Shown piece after piece: positions 11,815-23,564 of a stretch of DNA of 64,000 bases (positions are counted from its first letter, which is position 1; the number at the start of each line of letters is the position of its first letter). The position numbers and the translations under genes were made by a program. Source of the stretch: Okapia johnstoni (lineage: Eukaryota; Chordata; Mammalia; Artiodactyla; Giraffidae); assembly GCA_024291935.2 (NCBI GenBank), contig JAGTYA010000025.1, forward strand, positions 8,019,501 through 8,083,500, written 5' to 3'. The notes under the pieces are model-generated. The model searched no databases. It worked only from the letters and a program-made list of their open reading frames with translations, and had not been told where the DNA came from.

Positions 11815-13098
11815 TGAATTGGGAAAAAGAAAAAAGAGTGGTGGAATGAAATTAGAAATCAACCACAAGAAGAAAACTGGAAAAATCACAAATCTGTGGA
11901 GACTGAGAAACATGCTATTAAATAACTTTACTCAACAAAGAAATCAAGGGAGAAATTAAAAACTTATCTGAAGATAAATGAAAATATGACATACCAAAAT
12001 TTATGGGATACAGCAAAAGTGGTACTAAGAGGAAAGTTTATAGCAATAGAGGTCTACCTCAAGAAATAAGAAAAATTTCAAATAAAAATCTAATCTTACA
12101 CCTAAGGAAACTAGTAAGGAAAGAACAAGGAAAGACCAAAGTTAGTAGAAGAAATAAAGTAATAAAGATCAGAGCAGAAATAAATGTAATAAGAGAATAA
12201 AAGTAGAAAAGCTCAATGAAACTAAAAGCTGGTTCTTTGAAAAAATCAACGAGATTGACGAACCATTGGCGAGATTAACTAAGAAAAAGTAGAGGACCCT
12301 GATAAATCAGAAGTGAAAGAGAAGAAGTTACAATATACACCACAGAAATAGAATTATAAGAGAATATTATTAACAGCTATACACCCACAAATTGGGCAAT
12401 CTACAAGAAATGGACAAATTCTTAGAATCATACAACTTTCCAAGACCTAATCAGGAAGAAATAGAAAATCTGAAGACCACTCGCTAGTACAGAGATTGAA
12501 ACAGTAATCAAAAAGCCCCCCAGAAACTAAAGTCCAGGATCAGATTGCTTCCCAGGTGAATTCTGCCACACATTCAAAGAACATTTAATACCTATCCTTC
12601 TCAAACTGTCCAAAAAACCAAAGAGAAGGGAACAATTCCTAACTCAGGAAGGAAGGAAGAAAACCACTGTCTTACACCATACACAATTAACTCAAAATGG
12701 ATCAAAGACTTGAATAAAAGACCTGAAACCATAAACCTCCTAAAGGCAGTATGCTCTTTGACATTGCACTTAGCAATATCATTCTAGGTATGTCTCTTCA
12801 AGCTAGAGAAACAAAAGCAAAAATAAACAAAGGGGATTACCTCAAACTGAAAAGCTTTTTGCACAGCAGAGAAAACCATCAGTCAAGCACAACCTACCAA
12901 ATTGGAGAAGATATTTGCAAATGATGTATCTGATAAGAGATAAATACCTCAAAATGTACAGAATTCATACTCAACAACAAAAAAAACCCAATTTAAAAAT
13001 GGACAGAAGAGATGAATAGACATTCTTCCAAAGAAGACATACATATCTCCAATCGGCACATGAAAAGATACTAAACATCACTGAGTATTAGGGAAGAG
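11815..13098 (+). mobile_element. L1 LINE ORF2-derived fragment with internal deletions
   Basis: The sequence follows L1 ORF2 on the + strand: a region translating to PQEIRKISNKNLIL-like text near 12060, then a junction near 12640 into the later segment 'actcaaaatggatcaaagac', and 'aatcggcacatgaaaagata' near the end. It is full of stops and deletions and is not active. A Bov-A2 SINE interrupts or ends it at 13099. Confidence 0.8.
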
Positions 13099-13388
13099 AG
13101 CTGCTACTGCTACTGCTGCTGCTGCTAAGTCACATCAGTCGTGTCTGACCCTGTGCGACCCCATAGACGGCAGCCCACCAGGTTTCTCCGTCCCTGGGAT
13201 TCTCCAGGCAAGAATACTGGAGTGGGTTGCCATTTCCTCCTGCAGTGCATGAAAGTGAAAAGTGAAAGTGAAGTCGCTCAGTCGTGTCTGATTCCTCGCG
13301 ACCCCATGGGCTACAGCCTACAAGGCTCCTCCATCCATGGGATTTTCCAGGCAAGAGTACTGGAGTGGGGTACCATTGCCTTCTCCAA
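13099..13388 (-). mobile_element. Bov-A2 SINE (dimer)
   Basis: Two Bov-A units follow one another in reverse orientation, separated by 'tgcatgaaagtgaaaagtga', with a CTG/CTA-rich tail side at the left. Each unit carries a 'caggcaagantactggagtg' block. A short agggaa repeat on both sides may be the target duplication. Confidence 0.9.
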
Positions 13389-13548
13389 GGGAAAATAGAT
13401 GAGCAAGTAAATGAATAAACTTTCCTCTGTAAGTCTAAATGAACATTTTATAAGAATGATGTATAATTATGGAATTTTAAAAAGACAATAAAAATCCCAG
13501 ACAGCAATAGTATGTGGATCTAAATGGGGACATTTGAAGTAATAGGCT

Positions 13549-13752
13549 TCCCTGATGGCTCAGCAGTAAAGAACCCACCTGCCAATGCAGGAGACGCAGG
13601 CTGGATCACTGGGTTGGGAACATACCCTGGAGGAGGAAATGGCAACCCACTCCAGTATTCTTGTCTGGAAAACCCTATGGAGAGACGAGCCTGATGGGCT
13701 ACCGTCCATGGGGTCACAAAAGAGTTGGACATGACAGCGGCTGAGCGTGCGT
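13549..13752 (+). mobile_element. Bov-tA SINE with CA-repeat tail
   Basis: It is full length, from ggcttccctgatggctcagc to a tail of gctgagcgtgcgtg that runs directly into a CA microsatellite at 13753-13788. Confidence 0.87.
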
Positions 13753-13788
13753 GCACACACACACACACCACACACCCACACACACACA
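13753..13788. repeat. CA microsatellite at a SINE tail
   Basis: (CA)n with two interruptions, continuous with the end of the Bov-tA copy. SINE tails are common seeds for such repeats. Confidence 0.85.
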
Positions 13789-14037
13789 TGCAAGTACTGC
13801 TCTGGTTGGTTGAATCCTCAGATGTGGAACCTTGGATTCGGTCTGGAAGGCTGACAGTATTATTTAAAGATTTTCCCCTGAGCTGAGAAGTCGAAGGACT
13901 GATGCTCTTACCCCCCACGCTGTTCCACAGTCAACTATACATCCTTCTTAAAGCACATATGAAACATTTTTTCAAAACAAAACTTGAAACAAGTAAGAAG
14001 GAAGAGATTGGTGATGCAGGTAAGTGTAATACAGATA

Positions 14038-14333
14038 GTGCAGTTTAGTCGCTCAGTCATGTCCGACTCTTTGAGACCCCATGGACTGCAGCACTCCAGG
14101 CTTCCCTGTCCATCACCAACTCTGGGAGCTTGCTCAAACTCATATCCATTGAGTCAGTGATGCCATCCAACCACCTCACGTCCTCCGTTGTCCCCTTCTG
14201 CTTTCAATCTTTCCCAGCATCAGGGTCTTTTCTAATGAGTCATCATCAGGTGGCCAAAGTATTGGAGCTTTAAGTCCTTCCAATGAATATTCAGGGTTGA
14301 TTTCCTTGAGGACCAACTGGTTTGATCTCCTTG
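14038..14333 (-). mobile_element. BovB LINE 3' end fragment
   Basis: Reverse complement of the last 296 bp or so of BovB, from 'cagtttagtcgctcagtcat' to 'aactggtttgatctcct'. The flanks TAATACAGATA (14027-14037) and TAACACAGATA (14334-14344) are an 11-bp duplication with one mismatch, so this is an independent 5'-truncated insertion. Confidence 0.87.
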
Positions 14334-14344
14334 TAACACAGATA

Positions 14345-15184
14345 AGATGGGCTTTTAAAGATTTTCCTTTTAAATCTTTATTTTGAGCATTTCTAGCACT
14401 AAGTGAGCACAATACATGTAATCACTGGTTCTGAAGCCTTGCTCATCCCTGTGAAACTCATCTATATTTTAAATTTGCAGACACTGCTGTGAATTGAGGA
14501 AACTGCTTGTGTCTTTGACAACATAATTGAATTGTATGAGCAATCTGATTTCCTCTGTTCATCAGGCTTAAATTAGGAGAATGCCAACTCATGCAGCAGC
14601 TGCAGTGTTAGACCAGGGCTTTGCATCCAGTAACTAGAATGAGAGGAATACAGCCCTTCCTTCAGCATTCTTGATTCCGGAATTGTGACTTCTTTGCTTA
14701 TGCAAAAGCCCAGTAAAATAATTTTTTACCCCTCCAATATACCCCATCCCCAGGTAGCCAGAAGTAATCTCCACCTCTTCTGAGTCACTGCAGTCTTTTA
14801 TCTATGCACAGTGTTTGGCACGAAGTGGTCAGCTAACAAATGTTTGAAAGAGAAAATAGAAGGGAAAGAGGGAGAAAGAAGATCCGTGCTTTCCAGGAGG
14901 AGGTTTTGTTGCAGATATCCCAGGAAAGGAAAAGAAACCTGACTTGGCAGAAAAGAGGCTTGCTCTAGGGCAATCTTGTGCTTCATAAAGAAGGGGAAAG
15001 CATCAGAAGCTTCTAGTGAAACAGTCCGTAATATTTTCCAAAACCTTTAGCTATAGAATTCATATAGCCACTTGAGAGTTTTCGCTCAAGATTTCTGGAG
15101 AACACATGGGCTCTGTTATAGTACAAGGAAACTTTTCTAGCCTGGTTTGAAGGGAGACTATATTATATTATCATTATTATTATA
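14345..15184. other. Intronic stretch, nothing recognised
   Basis: No exon or clear repeat. The segment near 14590-14610 has a CAGCAGCTGCAG string with a central E-box. No further support for function. Confidence 0.4.
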
Positions 15185-15398
15185 GCATGTGGTGGCTCAA
15201 ATGGTAGAGTCCACCTGCAGTGCAGGAGACCTGGATTCAATCCCTGGATCAGGAAGATCTCCTGGAGAAGGAAATGGCAACCCACTCCAGCATTCTTGCC
15301 TGGAAAATTCTATGGACAGCGGAGTTTCTGGTGGGCCACAGTCCATGGGGTTGAAAAGAATCAGACACAGCTGAATGACTAACACACACACACACAGT
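15185..15398 (+). mobile_element. Bov-tA SINE with CA tail
   Basis: From gcatgtggtggctcaaatgg through the central 'gaaatggcaacccactccag' block to a short (CA)n tail. The head is divergent. An ATT-repeat precedes it. Confidence 0.85.
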
Positions 15399-15481
15399 TA
15401 TGTATTTTTATTCCAGACCTATCTTGCCACCTTAGCAGATGCTGTGAATTCACACAGTTCCTATGGTAATGGTTTGTTGTG

Positions 15482-16018
15482 TTAATTTCCTATTGCTGGG
15501 TAACATCCATTTATTAGTTCACAGTTCTGTAGGTCAGTAGTCTGACAGGGTAGCTAGGTTCTCTGCTTAGGGTATTAAAAGGTCAAAATTGAAGTGTCTG
15601 GATGGGCTGAGTTCTTGTCTGGAGAAATCTGCTTTTTTTTCTCATTCTTGTTGGTAGAATTCAGTTCCTTGTGGTTGTAGGCCTTAGCGCTCCTTGTTTC
15701 CTTGCCAACTGTCAGCCACAGGCCACTCTCAGCTCCTAGTGTCTGCTTGCATTTCTTAACATGTGGCCTTCTCAATCTTAATCCAGCAATGGCACATCAA
15801 ATCTTGACTGTGTTTCAAATCTCTGACTTCTTCTTCTGCCACCAGCTGGAGAAAACTGTGCTTTTAAAGGGCTTGTGCAGTTAGATTAGGTCCACCAGGA
15901 TAAATTCCCTATATTAAAGTCAGTTGTGCCATATAATTACCTATTCATGGAAATAAAATCCATCATATTCAAGAATCCTGGGAAAGGTGGGGCCATCTTA
16001 GAATTTTCCCTACCACAT
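15482..16018 (-). mobile_element. MLT1-type MaLR solo LTR
   Basis: The left end 'ttaatttcctattgctgggt' and the right end 'ttttccctaccaca' are the two ends of an MLT1 long terminal repeat in reverse orientation, with internal blocks such as 'acagttctgtaggtcagtag' and 'aattccctatattaaagtca' in the expected order. It is an ancient retrovirus-like element left as an LTR only; no internal coding sequence is attached. Confidence 0.75.
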
Positions 16019-16110
16019 TCGTATGTGTTTTATCTCACTTGTTAGATCCTAAGAGTCTTGAGGACAAGTTAATGCCTTGCACATAATAATGCTTAGTAAA
16101 TACTGATACT
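16019..16110 (+). repeat. L2 3' end fragment
   Basis: The text 'gttagatcctaagagtcttg' then 'atgccttgcacataataatg' then 'cttagtaaatact' follows the L2 3' end. Confidence 0.6.
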
Positions 16111-16583
16111 CACATCAGCAGTGACTAAAAACTAATATTAGAACTTGTGTATGAGATTTATAATCTTATTCATGTTTCAGTTCAGTTCAGTCGCTCAATC
16201 GTGTCCGACTTTGTGACCCTATGAATTGCAGCACGCCAGGCCTCTCTGTCCATCACCAACTCCCGGAGTCTACCCAAACCCATGTCCATCGAGTCAGTGA
16301 TGCCATCCAACCATCTTATCCTCTGTCGTCCCCTTATCCTCCTGCCCCCAATCCTACCCAGCATCAGGGTCTTTTCCAATGAGTCAACTCTTCGCATGAG
16401 GTGTCCAAAGTTTGGAGTTTCAGCTTCAACATCAGTCCTTCCGATGAACACCCAGGATTGATCTCCTTTAGGATGGATTGATTGGATCTCCTTGCAGTCC
16501 AAGGGACTCTCAAGAGTCTTCTCCAACACCACAGTTCAAAAGCATCAATTGTGCAGCACTCAGCCTTCTTCACCGTCCAACTC

Positions 16584-17713
16584 TCACATCCATACTTGAC
16601 CCCTGGAAAAACCATAGCCTTGACTAGACAGACTTTTGTTGGCAAAGTAATTGTCTCTGCTTTTTAATATGCTATCTAGGTTGGCCATAACCTTCCTTCC
16701 AAGGAGTAAGCATCTTTTAATTTCATGGCTGCAATCACCATCAGCAGTGATTTTAGAGCCCAAAAAAATTAAGTCTGACACTGTTTCCACTGTTTCCCCA
16801 TCTATTTCCCAGGAAGTGATGGGACCAGATGCCGTGATCTTAGTTTTCTGAACGTTGAGCTTTAAGCCAACTTTTTCACTCTCCTCTTTCACTTTCATCA
16901 AGAGGCTCTTTAGTTCTTCTTCACTTTCTGCCAGAAGGGTGGTGTCATCTGCATATCTGAGGTGATTGATATTTCTCCTGGCAATCTTGATTCCAGCTTG
17001 TGTTTCTTCCAGCCCAGCGTTTCTCATGATGTACTCTGCATATAAGTTAAATAAGCAGGGTGACAATATACAGCCTTGACGTGCTCCTTTTCCTATTTGG
17101 AACCAGTGTGTTGTTCCATGTCCAGTTCTAACTGTTGCTTCCTGACCTGCATACAGGTTTCTCAAGAGACAGGTCAGATGGTCTGGTATTCCCATCTCTT
17201 TCAGAATTTTCCACAGTTTATTGTGATCCACACAGTCAAAGGCTTTGGCATAGTCAATAAAGCAGAAATAGATGTTTTTCTGGAACTCTCTTGCTTTTTC
17301 GATGATCCAGCGGATGTTGGCAATTTGATCTCTGGTTCCTCTGTCTTTTCTAAAACAAGCTTGAACATCTGGAAGTTCAGGTTCACATATTGCTGAAGCC
17401 TGGCTTGGAGAATTTTGAGCATTACTTTACTAGCATGTGAGATGCGTGCAATTGTGCAGTAGTTTGAGCATTCTTTGGCATTGCCTTTCTTTGGGATTGG
17501 AACGAAAACTGACCTTTTCCAGTCCTGTGGCCATGGCTGACTTTTCCAAATTTGCTGGCATACTGAGTGCAGCACTTTCACAGCATCATCTTTCAGGATT
17601 TGAAATAGTTCAACTGGAATTCCATCACCTCCACTAGCTTTGTTTGTAGTGATGCTTTCTAAGGCCCACTTGACTTCACATTCCAGGATGTCTGGCTCTA
17701 GGTGAGTGATCAC
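16584..17713 (-). pseudogene. BovB reverse-transcriptase region, frame-broken
   Basis: Two overlapping open frames (17713-17201 and 17231-16584) cover the polymerase. The first holds ALESITTNKASGGDGIPVEL and FVPIPKKGNAKECSNY, early palm/fingers blocks. After the frame change near 17375 the region around 17250-17280 encodes the FIDYAKAFDCVDH-type motif A. The second frame has the YADD catalytic box at 16955-16944 followed by TTLLAES. The next frame change is near 16650. The catalytic residues persist but the protein is not continuous. Confidence 0.87.
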
Positions 17714-17835
17714 ACCATCGTGAATATCTGGGTCGTGAAGATCTTTTTTGTACAGTTCTTCTGTGTATTCTTGCCACCTCTTCTTAATATCTTCTGCTTC
17801 TGTTAGGTCCCTACCATTTCTGTCCTTTATCGAGC

Positions 17836-18978
17836 CTATCTTTGCATGAAATGTTCCCTTGGTATCTCTAATTTTCTTAAGAGATCTCTAGTCTTTCCCA
17901 ATCTGTTGTTTTCCTCTATTTCTTTGCATTGATCACTGAGGAAGCCTTTCTTATCTCTCCTTGCTCTTCTTTGGTACTCTGCATTCAGATGGGAATATCT
18001 TTCCTTTTCTCCTTTGCTTTTCACTTTTCTTCTCTTCCCAGCTATCTGTAAGACCTCCTCAGACAGCCATTTTGCTTTTTTGCATTTCTTTTCTGTGGGG
18101 ATTGTCTTGATCCCTGTCTCCTGTACAATGTCATGAACCTCTGTCCATAGTTCATCAGGCACTCTGTCTATCAGATCTAGTCCCTTAAATCTATTTGTCC
18201 CTCCTACTGTATACTCATAAAGGATTTGATCTAGGTCATACCTGAATGGACTAGTGGTTTTCACTACCTTCTTCAATTTAAGTCTGAATTTGGCAATAAG
18301 CAATTCATGATCTGAGCCACAGTCTACTCCCAGTCTTGTTTTTGCTGACTGTATAGAGCTTCTCCATCTTTGGCTGCAAAGAATATAATCAGTCTGATTT
18401 CGGTGTTGACCATCTGGTGATGTCCACGTGTAGAGTCTTCTCTTGTGTTGTTGGAAGAGGGTGTTTGCTATGACCAGTGCGTTCTCTTGGCAAAACTCTA
18501 TTAGCCTTTGCCCTGCTTCATTCTGTACTCCAAAGCCAAATTTGCCTGTTACGCCAGGTGTTTCTTGACTTCCTACTTTTGCATTCCAGTCCCCTATAAT
18601 GAAAAGGACATCTTTTTTGGGTGTTAGATCTAGAAGGTCTTGTAAGTCTTCATAGACCCGTTCAACTTCAGCTTCTTCGGCATTACTGGTCGGGGCATAG
18701 ACTTGGATTACTGTGATATTGAATGGTTTGCCTTGGAAACGAACAAAGATCATTCTATCGTTTTTGAGATTGCATCCAAGTACTGCCTTTCGGACTCTTT
18801 TGTTGACCATGATGGCTACTCCATTTCTTCTAAGGGATTCTTGCCCACAGTAGTAGATATAATGGTCATCTGAATTAAGTTCACCCATTCCAGTCCATCT
18901 TAGTTCACTGATTCCTCGATTGTCGACGTTCACTCTTGCCATCTCCTGTTTGACCACTTCCAATTTGCCTTGATTCAT
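17836..18978 (-). pseudogene. BovB endonuclease region, open for 380 codons
   Basis: This is the longest open frame in the window. Visible APE-endonuclease motifs, by residue: ISELRW with the metal-binding Glu at about 25, IGDWNAKVGS at 128-137 with Asp and Asn, TDYIL around 196-200, and GSDHELL at 221-227 with the catalytic Ser-Asp-His set. The reading frame is lost after about residue 365, in a position where related copies continue towards the reverse transcriptase, consistent with a single-base indel near 17870-17890. The endonuclease nicks target DNA to prime reverse transcription. It is part of a degraded LINE, not a host gene. Confidence 0.88.
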
Positions 18979-19474
18979 GGACCTAACATTCCAGGTTCCT
19001 ATGGAATATTGCTCTTTACAGCATCAGACTTTGCTTCTATCACTAGTCACATCCACAGCTGGGTATTGTTTTTGCTTTGGCTTCATCCCATCATTCTTTC
19101 TGGAGTTATTTCTCCACTGATCTCCATTAGCATATTGGGCACCCACTGACCTGGGGAGTTCATCTTTCAGTGTCCTATCTTTTTGCCTTTTCATACTGTT
19201 CGTGGGGTTCTCAAGGCAAGAATACTGAAGTGGTTTGCCATGCCCTTCTCCAGTCGACCACATTCTGTCAGACCTCTCCACCATGACCCATCCTTCTTGG
19301 GTGGCCCCACACGGCATGACTTAGTTTCATTGAGATAGACAAGGCTGTGGTCCGTGTGATCAGATTAGCTAGTTTTCTGTAATTTTAGTTTCAGTGTGTC
19401 TGCCCTCTCATGCCCTCTCGAAACAGGATTTATTCATGTTTAAATCCCTATTATCTGACATAGTATATGATTTA

Positions 19475-19672
19475 GCTATATGGCTCAGATGATGAAGCAT
19501 CTGCTTGCAATGCAGGAGACCTGGGTTTAAAAGCACATTCCTGGGTGGGGAAGATCCCCTGAAGAAGTGAATGGCAACCCACTCCAGTATTCTTGCCTGG
19601 AAAATCCCATGAACAGAAGAGCCTAGTGAGCTAGAGTCCATGGGGTCATAAGAGCAACCAACTGAGCAACCA
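19475..19672 (+). mobile_element. Bov-tA SINE
   Basis: A diverged full-length copy, from 'gctatatggctcagatgatg' to 'gcaaccaactgagcaacca'. A short TTTAGC on both sides may be the duplication. It lies about 35 bp beyond the long BovB copy. Confidence 0.8.
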
Positions 19673-19684
19673 ACACTTTTAGCA

Positions 19685-20860
19685 TTTTAGCAAATATTTA
19701 GATGAAGTAATGAAAGAATGAATAACTAATTGTATAATTCAGGGCTATGAACACTGCTGGTTATTATGTAGCATGATATATTTTCCTAAAATCATGTGTA
19801 ATCCAGTTATATTTTTGTAGTTTTAATGAATTGATAGAGTATAGATAGAGTCTTCTAGCTATTGATATTTTTAATTGCTATTTTAAAAGCAAAACTTTGC
19901 AAATTGCTCTTTTACATAAATATCTTCTATATTTTTTTCCTGATAAAGTGATGAGCACTGGAATAGGAAATGAAAGTTAGATTTAGATCTTGACCCTACC
20001 ACTAACTAGAAATAGGTAGGGGGTGTGTGCATATGTTCTAAGTGTGGGGACAATTTGGCTTGGATAATCTTTTACGTTCCACTGTGAAGTTCTACTATTG
20101 CATATACTATTCAAACATGATAGTTCACATAACTCTGTGCCTTAAACATTTCGATTTCAGATGCCCAGCAAAAGTATTCCAAGTAACGAAAGAAATACTT
20201 GGAATTAGGTATCAGAGGGATTAACCGTTTCCTTCCAGCATCCAGATGGCTGCCAACAATAGGTTCCAAGACACATTTATCTTTGGAATTGAAAGTATAT
20301 TACCCTGGGACTCTCTAAATGTAAATGTTTTCCTTCCTGCTTGAATAGCTTTCTAATCTATAGTTTTGAGTGATGGGTATTATTGTTGCCAATTTAATGA
20401 CATTAGCTCAGCCCTTATTGAATATCTGTTTAAAAAATGGATTAGTGGATACTTATTCTATCAGAGAGCTTATCTGTATAATGATGTCACTGTAATCAGA
20501 CTGGGTAATGTAATTTTCTGCTTAGGTCAGTTGCTAATCGTCATCCAGAGAGGTTGTTCCCATTTAAGATGGCTCATGGAGGCTTCTGGAACACAACACT
20601 GTATTTCAGAGAATACCATGTAAGGAGGAAAAATGTGGCTTTTTCATCGTCTCTGCTTTTTCAGTGCAGGATGGGTCTTAAGCTAGCGTTTCCTAAATTC
20701 ATTTGACTACAGAAGAGCTTCCACCTAACACCTAATAAATTTTATAGAACACAGCTTGGAAAAGTCTGGTTTTTTATAATCTAAGACTCTGAGACTAACT
20801 CTAGGGAGCATTATAGAGCACTTTTTTAGAAGTAGCTTTAGACGTCATTTGGTTGAACTG
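19685..20860. other. Stretch free of recognisable repeats
   Basis: No coding feature. Around 20395-20620 there are homeodomain/CRX-type strings (GGATTA, TAATGT) and an AAGATGGC YY1-like string; candidate conserved non-coding sequence, by motif content only. Confidence 0.4.
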
Positions 20861-20870
20861 CCATATTACA

Positions 20871-21084
20871 GGGCTTCCCTAGTGGCTCAGATGGTAAAGA
20901 ATCCACCTGCAATGCAGGAAACCTGGATTTGATCCTTGGTTTGGGAAGATCCGCTGGAGGCGGGCATGGCAACCCACAGCAGTATTCTTGCCTGTAGAAT
21001 CCCATGGACAGAGGAGCCTGGCAGGCTACAGTCCATGGGGTCGTAAAGAGTCACAACTGAAGGACTAAGCATAGCACACAGCAT
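20871..21084 (+). mobile_element. Bov-tA SINE with 9-bp target-site duplication
   Basis: Full length, from gggcttccctagtggctcag. The duplication CATATTACA lies at 20862-20870 and 21085-21093. Confidence 0.9.
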
Positions 21085-21384
21085 CATATTACAACTGGAG
21101 AATCTGAGTTTCTGGAGGATTGAAGAGACTTATCCAAGAAAATTGGTGGCAAAGCTTGGATGAAAACAATCCAAATGTCTTGTCTCTCATTTCTGGGCTT
21201 TTCTTACTATGATGCATTTCTTAACAAACTGATAAGCCTAGCAACTGTGAGCCGTAACCCCTTTTTTGCTAAAGATAACCATACCTTTAACATTGACTGG
21301 GCTTCAGTTTGGGGGTAGGATTGGGAAGAGGGCTTTGACTAAAAGAATATACTGAAGTTTTTGTTTTTTAAAGAATGTCACAAG

Positions 21385-21592
21385 GAGCTTTCTTGGTGGT
21401 CCAGTGGTAGCAAATTCACCTTGCAATACAGGGGATGTGGGTTCAATCCCTGGTCAGGGAACTAAGATCCCACATTGTGCAGCACAACTAAGCCCTCGGG
21501 CCACAACTACTGAACCTGAGCACTGCAACAGAGATCCCTCATGCTGCAACTGGGACCCGAGGCAGCCAAATAACTAAATAAATATATTTTTT
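21385..21592 (+). mobile_element. CHR-type tRNA-derived SINE
   Basis: Head 'gctttcttggtggtccagtg', then 'tcagggaactaagatcccac', the tRNA-unrelated middle with 'ccacaactactgaacctgag', and an (AAATA) tail. Confidence 0.82.
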
Positions 21593-22839
21593 AAATGTTA
21601 TTCCTCTAAAAACAAAGAATTGCCATTCTTAAAAAAAAAATGTTATGAAATAGCTCTTTTCAACTCTAGTTCCGGTCTTTTTATGTGTACAGCCCTTGTT
21701 TTAAGTAAAACCTTCTTATCTTCCCTGCTCCATTCAGGAGTAAACTGTTATTATCAGACTCCAGCCATCTTCTTTTCTAACTTCTGCACTATAGTACTGC
21801 ATGTTACGAGTGGAAACTTGCATTCTTCATACTTTAGTGTTTGGTTTTTTGTTGTTGTTGTTTTTAAGATATAATCCATTTAGAAACCAACTTTCCCAGA
21901 GCTTTTCCTGACCATCTACTTAAAAGAGAGAGAGAGGAAATTGATGCAAAGTGTCAGGAGAGAGATTATATGGAGAAAATGCAAATACCTATTTCTAATA
22001 TTGAGCTGTTCAACTGAAAAAAGCCATAGAGATCCAATGCGGTTTGCAGGTTGCTCCTGCTTATAGCCTGTAATTCCATCCCTAAATAGCTTTACATGTT
22101 GAAGATTTCTCATTCTTGTTTTCTCTTATCAGAAAGTGCCATTATCAGAAATTAAGGGAGTATTTTATAGGATTGGAGTAGGATGGAGGCAGGATAGGAA
22201 CAAAACTGGGGGTCTGGGAACTTGGAGAAGTGTTAGGCAGGGAACCTGCAGAGAAGATACAGTTGCCAGAGGCACAGTACTGAAAAGTTACCAGGACTTT
22301 GAAGTCACCATGCTTTCTGGTTTTGAACTATCCACCTTGGACAAGGTATTTAATCTCCCTAGGTTTTTATCTGATCTCTAAAATGAAGATAATGCTACCT
22401 ATCTTCAGGATTATGAAGATTACAGAAATCAACGTACAAGTGTTTATTATATCAATAGTATTACATTATGTTTTATATTCATCAAACCAGTTAGAGTTTG
22501 CCTTTGGGAAATGAGATTGAGAAAGCTTTTTACTTTCTTCTTTTTACTTGAGATTTTTATGATAATTATATAGTATCAGAAAGTCAATAAATATACTTTT
22601 GCTTTAATGTAAAAGGAAATATATGAAGTGCCTGATGTTTGCTCAGTGGTCAGTTCTCTTTTCATCTCTCCCATCCTTCCTTCCCCATGGCCAAACATCT
22701 TGATCTTTTTTCCTGGTACTGTCTTTTTTCTCTGTAAGGAAGAGAATAAGACCCAACAATACGGGCAACTCACCTCCAGGGTTTGAGGTACATATGAGAT
22801 GAGAGGGGTCAATTCTGCCTATCTAAGTGTTCTGTAAGA
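21593..22839. other. Intronic stretch, nothing recognised
   Basis: No exon. A degraded MIR-like block is possible around 22330-22420 ('accttggacaaggtatttaa'). Open frames are short and featureless. Confidence 0.4.
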
Positions 22840-23165
22840 GGCCACAAAGTATATAGATTAAAGACTCAACCTTGGGAAAGATTCCGATATGAATTTGTAT
22901 CCTGGCCCCTATCATTTACTAGCTGAGCAAGCTAAGGCAAGTTATCTTGATGAAACTTCTGTTTTTCCTTTTCCCAGGCAAGAATGCTGGAGTGAGTTGC
23001 CATTTCTTCTCCAGAGGATCTTCCCAACCCAGGAATCAAACATGCGTCTCCTGTGTTGGCAGGCAGATTCTTTTACTACTGAGCCGCCAGGGAAGCAATA
23101 GTTATAATACTTATCTAATAAGTTGTGGTGTGTATATACTTAGCATACTATTTGGCACACTATGA
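22840..23165 (+). repeat. MIR SINE interrupted by a SINE fragment
   Basis: MIR text before ('catttactagctgagcaagc') and after ('atttggcacac' near 23150) a Bov-tA fragment reads as one split element. The interruption is 22966-23097. Confidence 0.55.
22966..23097 (-). mobile_element. Bov-tA SINE fragment lacking its 3' half
   Basis: Reverse complement of the tRNA head and body only: the right end is 'gagccgccagggaagc' and the left end 'ttttcccaggcaagaatgct'. On the element strand it stops at cttgcctgggaaaa, so the BovB-like 3' end is missing. Confidence 0.8.
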
Positions 23166-23564
23166 TACCCAAATAGATGTTAGTTGCATTGTTGTTATTA
23201 TCATCATCCCATCCAGGTCTCCTTCACATCCTTGGACAAGCCTAAATGAGCTTTTAAAGAACTGGTAATTCCTAAGCAGCCCTATAGAATACCTCAGAGA
23301 AACTCATCTTCCTCTTTTAGTAGGTCTTCTTTTTTCTGATCTTCATCTTCATCTTAAATGGGACTTCTAACTCAAAAGCTTTGAATTTGCTTTTGGTTTC
23401 AATTTATTGCCCACTTTACCAGTCTACCAAGTAGTCCTAGTTAGTGGGCTTTTTTTTTAAAGAAAGAGAAATCTGGAACTTTTTAGCCATGATTCACTGC
23501 ATTGAGTCATTTGTCTCTGGGATATGGACTACTGTTCGCTGTTGAAGAATCAGAGAATCTTTGA
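23166..23564. other. Intronic stretch, nothing recognised
   Basis: No exon or repeat identified with confidence. Confidence 0.4.

Larger units (their letters stand above)
16178..19429 (-). mobile_element. BovB LINE (RTE clade), near full length, inactivated
   Basis: This 3252-bp element reads right to left and is bounded by a perfect 12-bp duplication TTATTCATGTTT at 16166-16177 and 19430-19441, so both ends look intact. Its 3' end carries the TCAGT pentamer tail. It encodes an APE-type endonuclease followed by a reverse transcriptase, the machinery for its own copying and for Bov-tA and Bov-A2 SINEs. The reading frame changes at least four times (near 17850, 17375, 16650 and 16450-16530), so no complete protein can be made. 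The length equals that of typical BovB. It is the source of most long minus-strand open frames here. Confidence 0.93.

Noticed and set aside
13753..13788. CA repeat as a separate feature of interest
   Set aside because: It is the ordinary tail expansion of the adjoining SINE.
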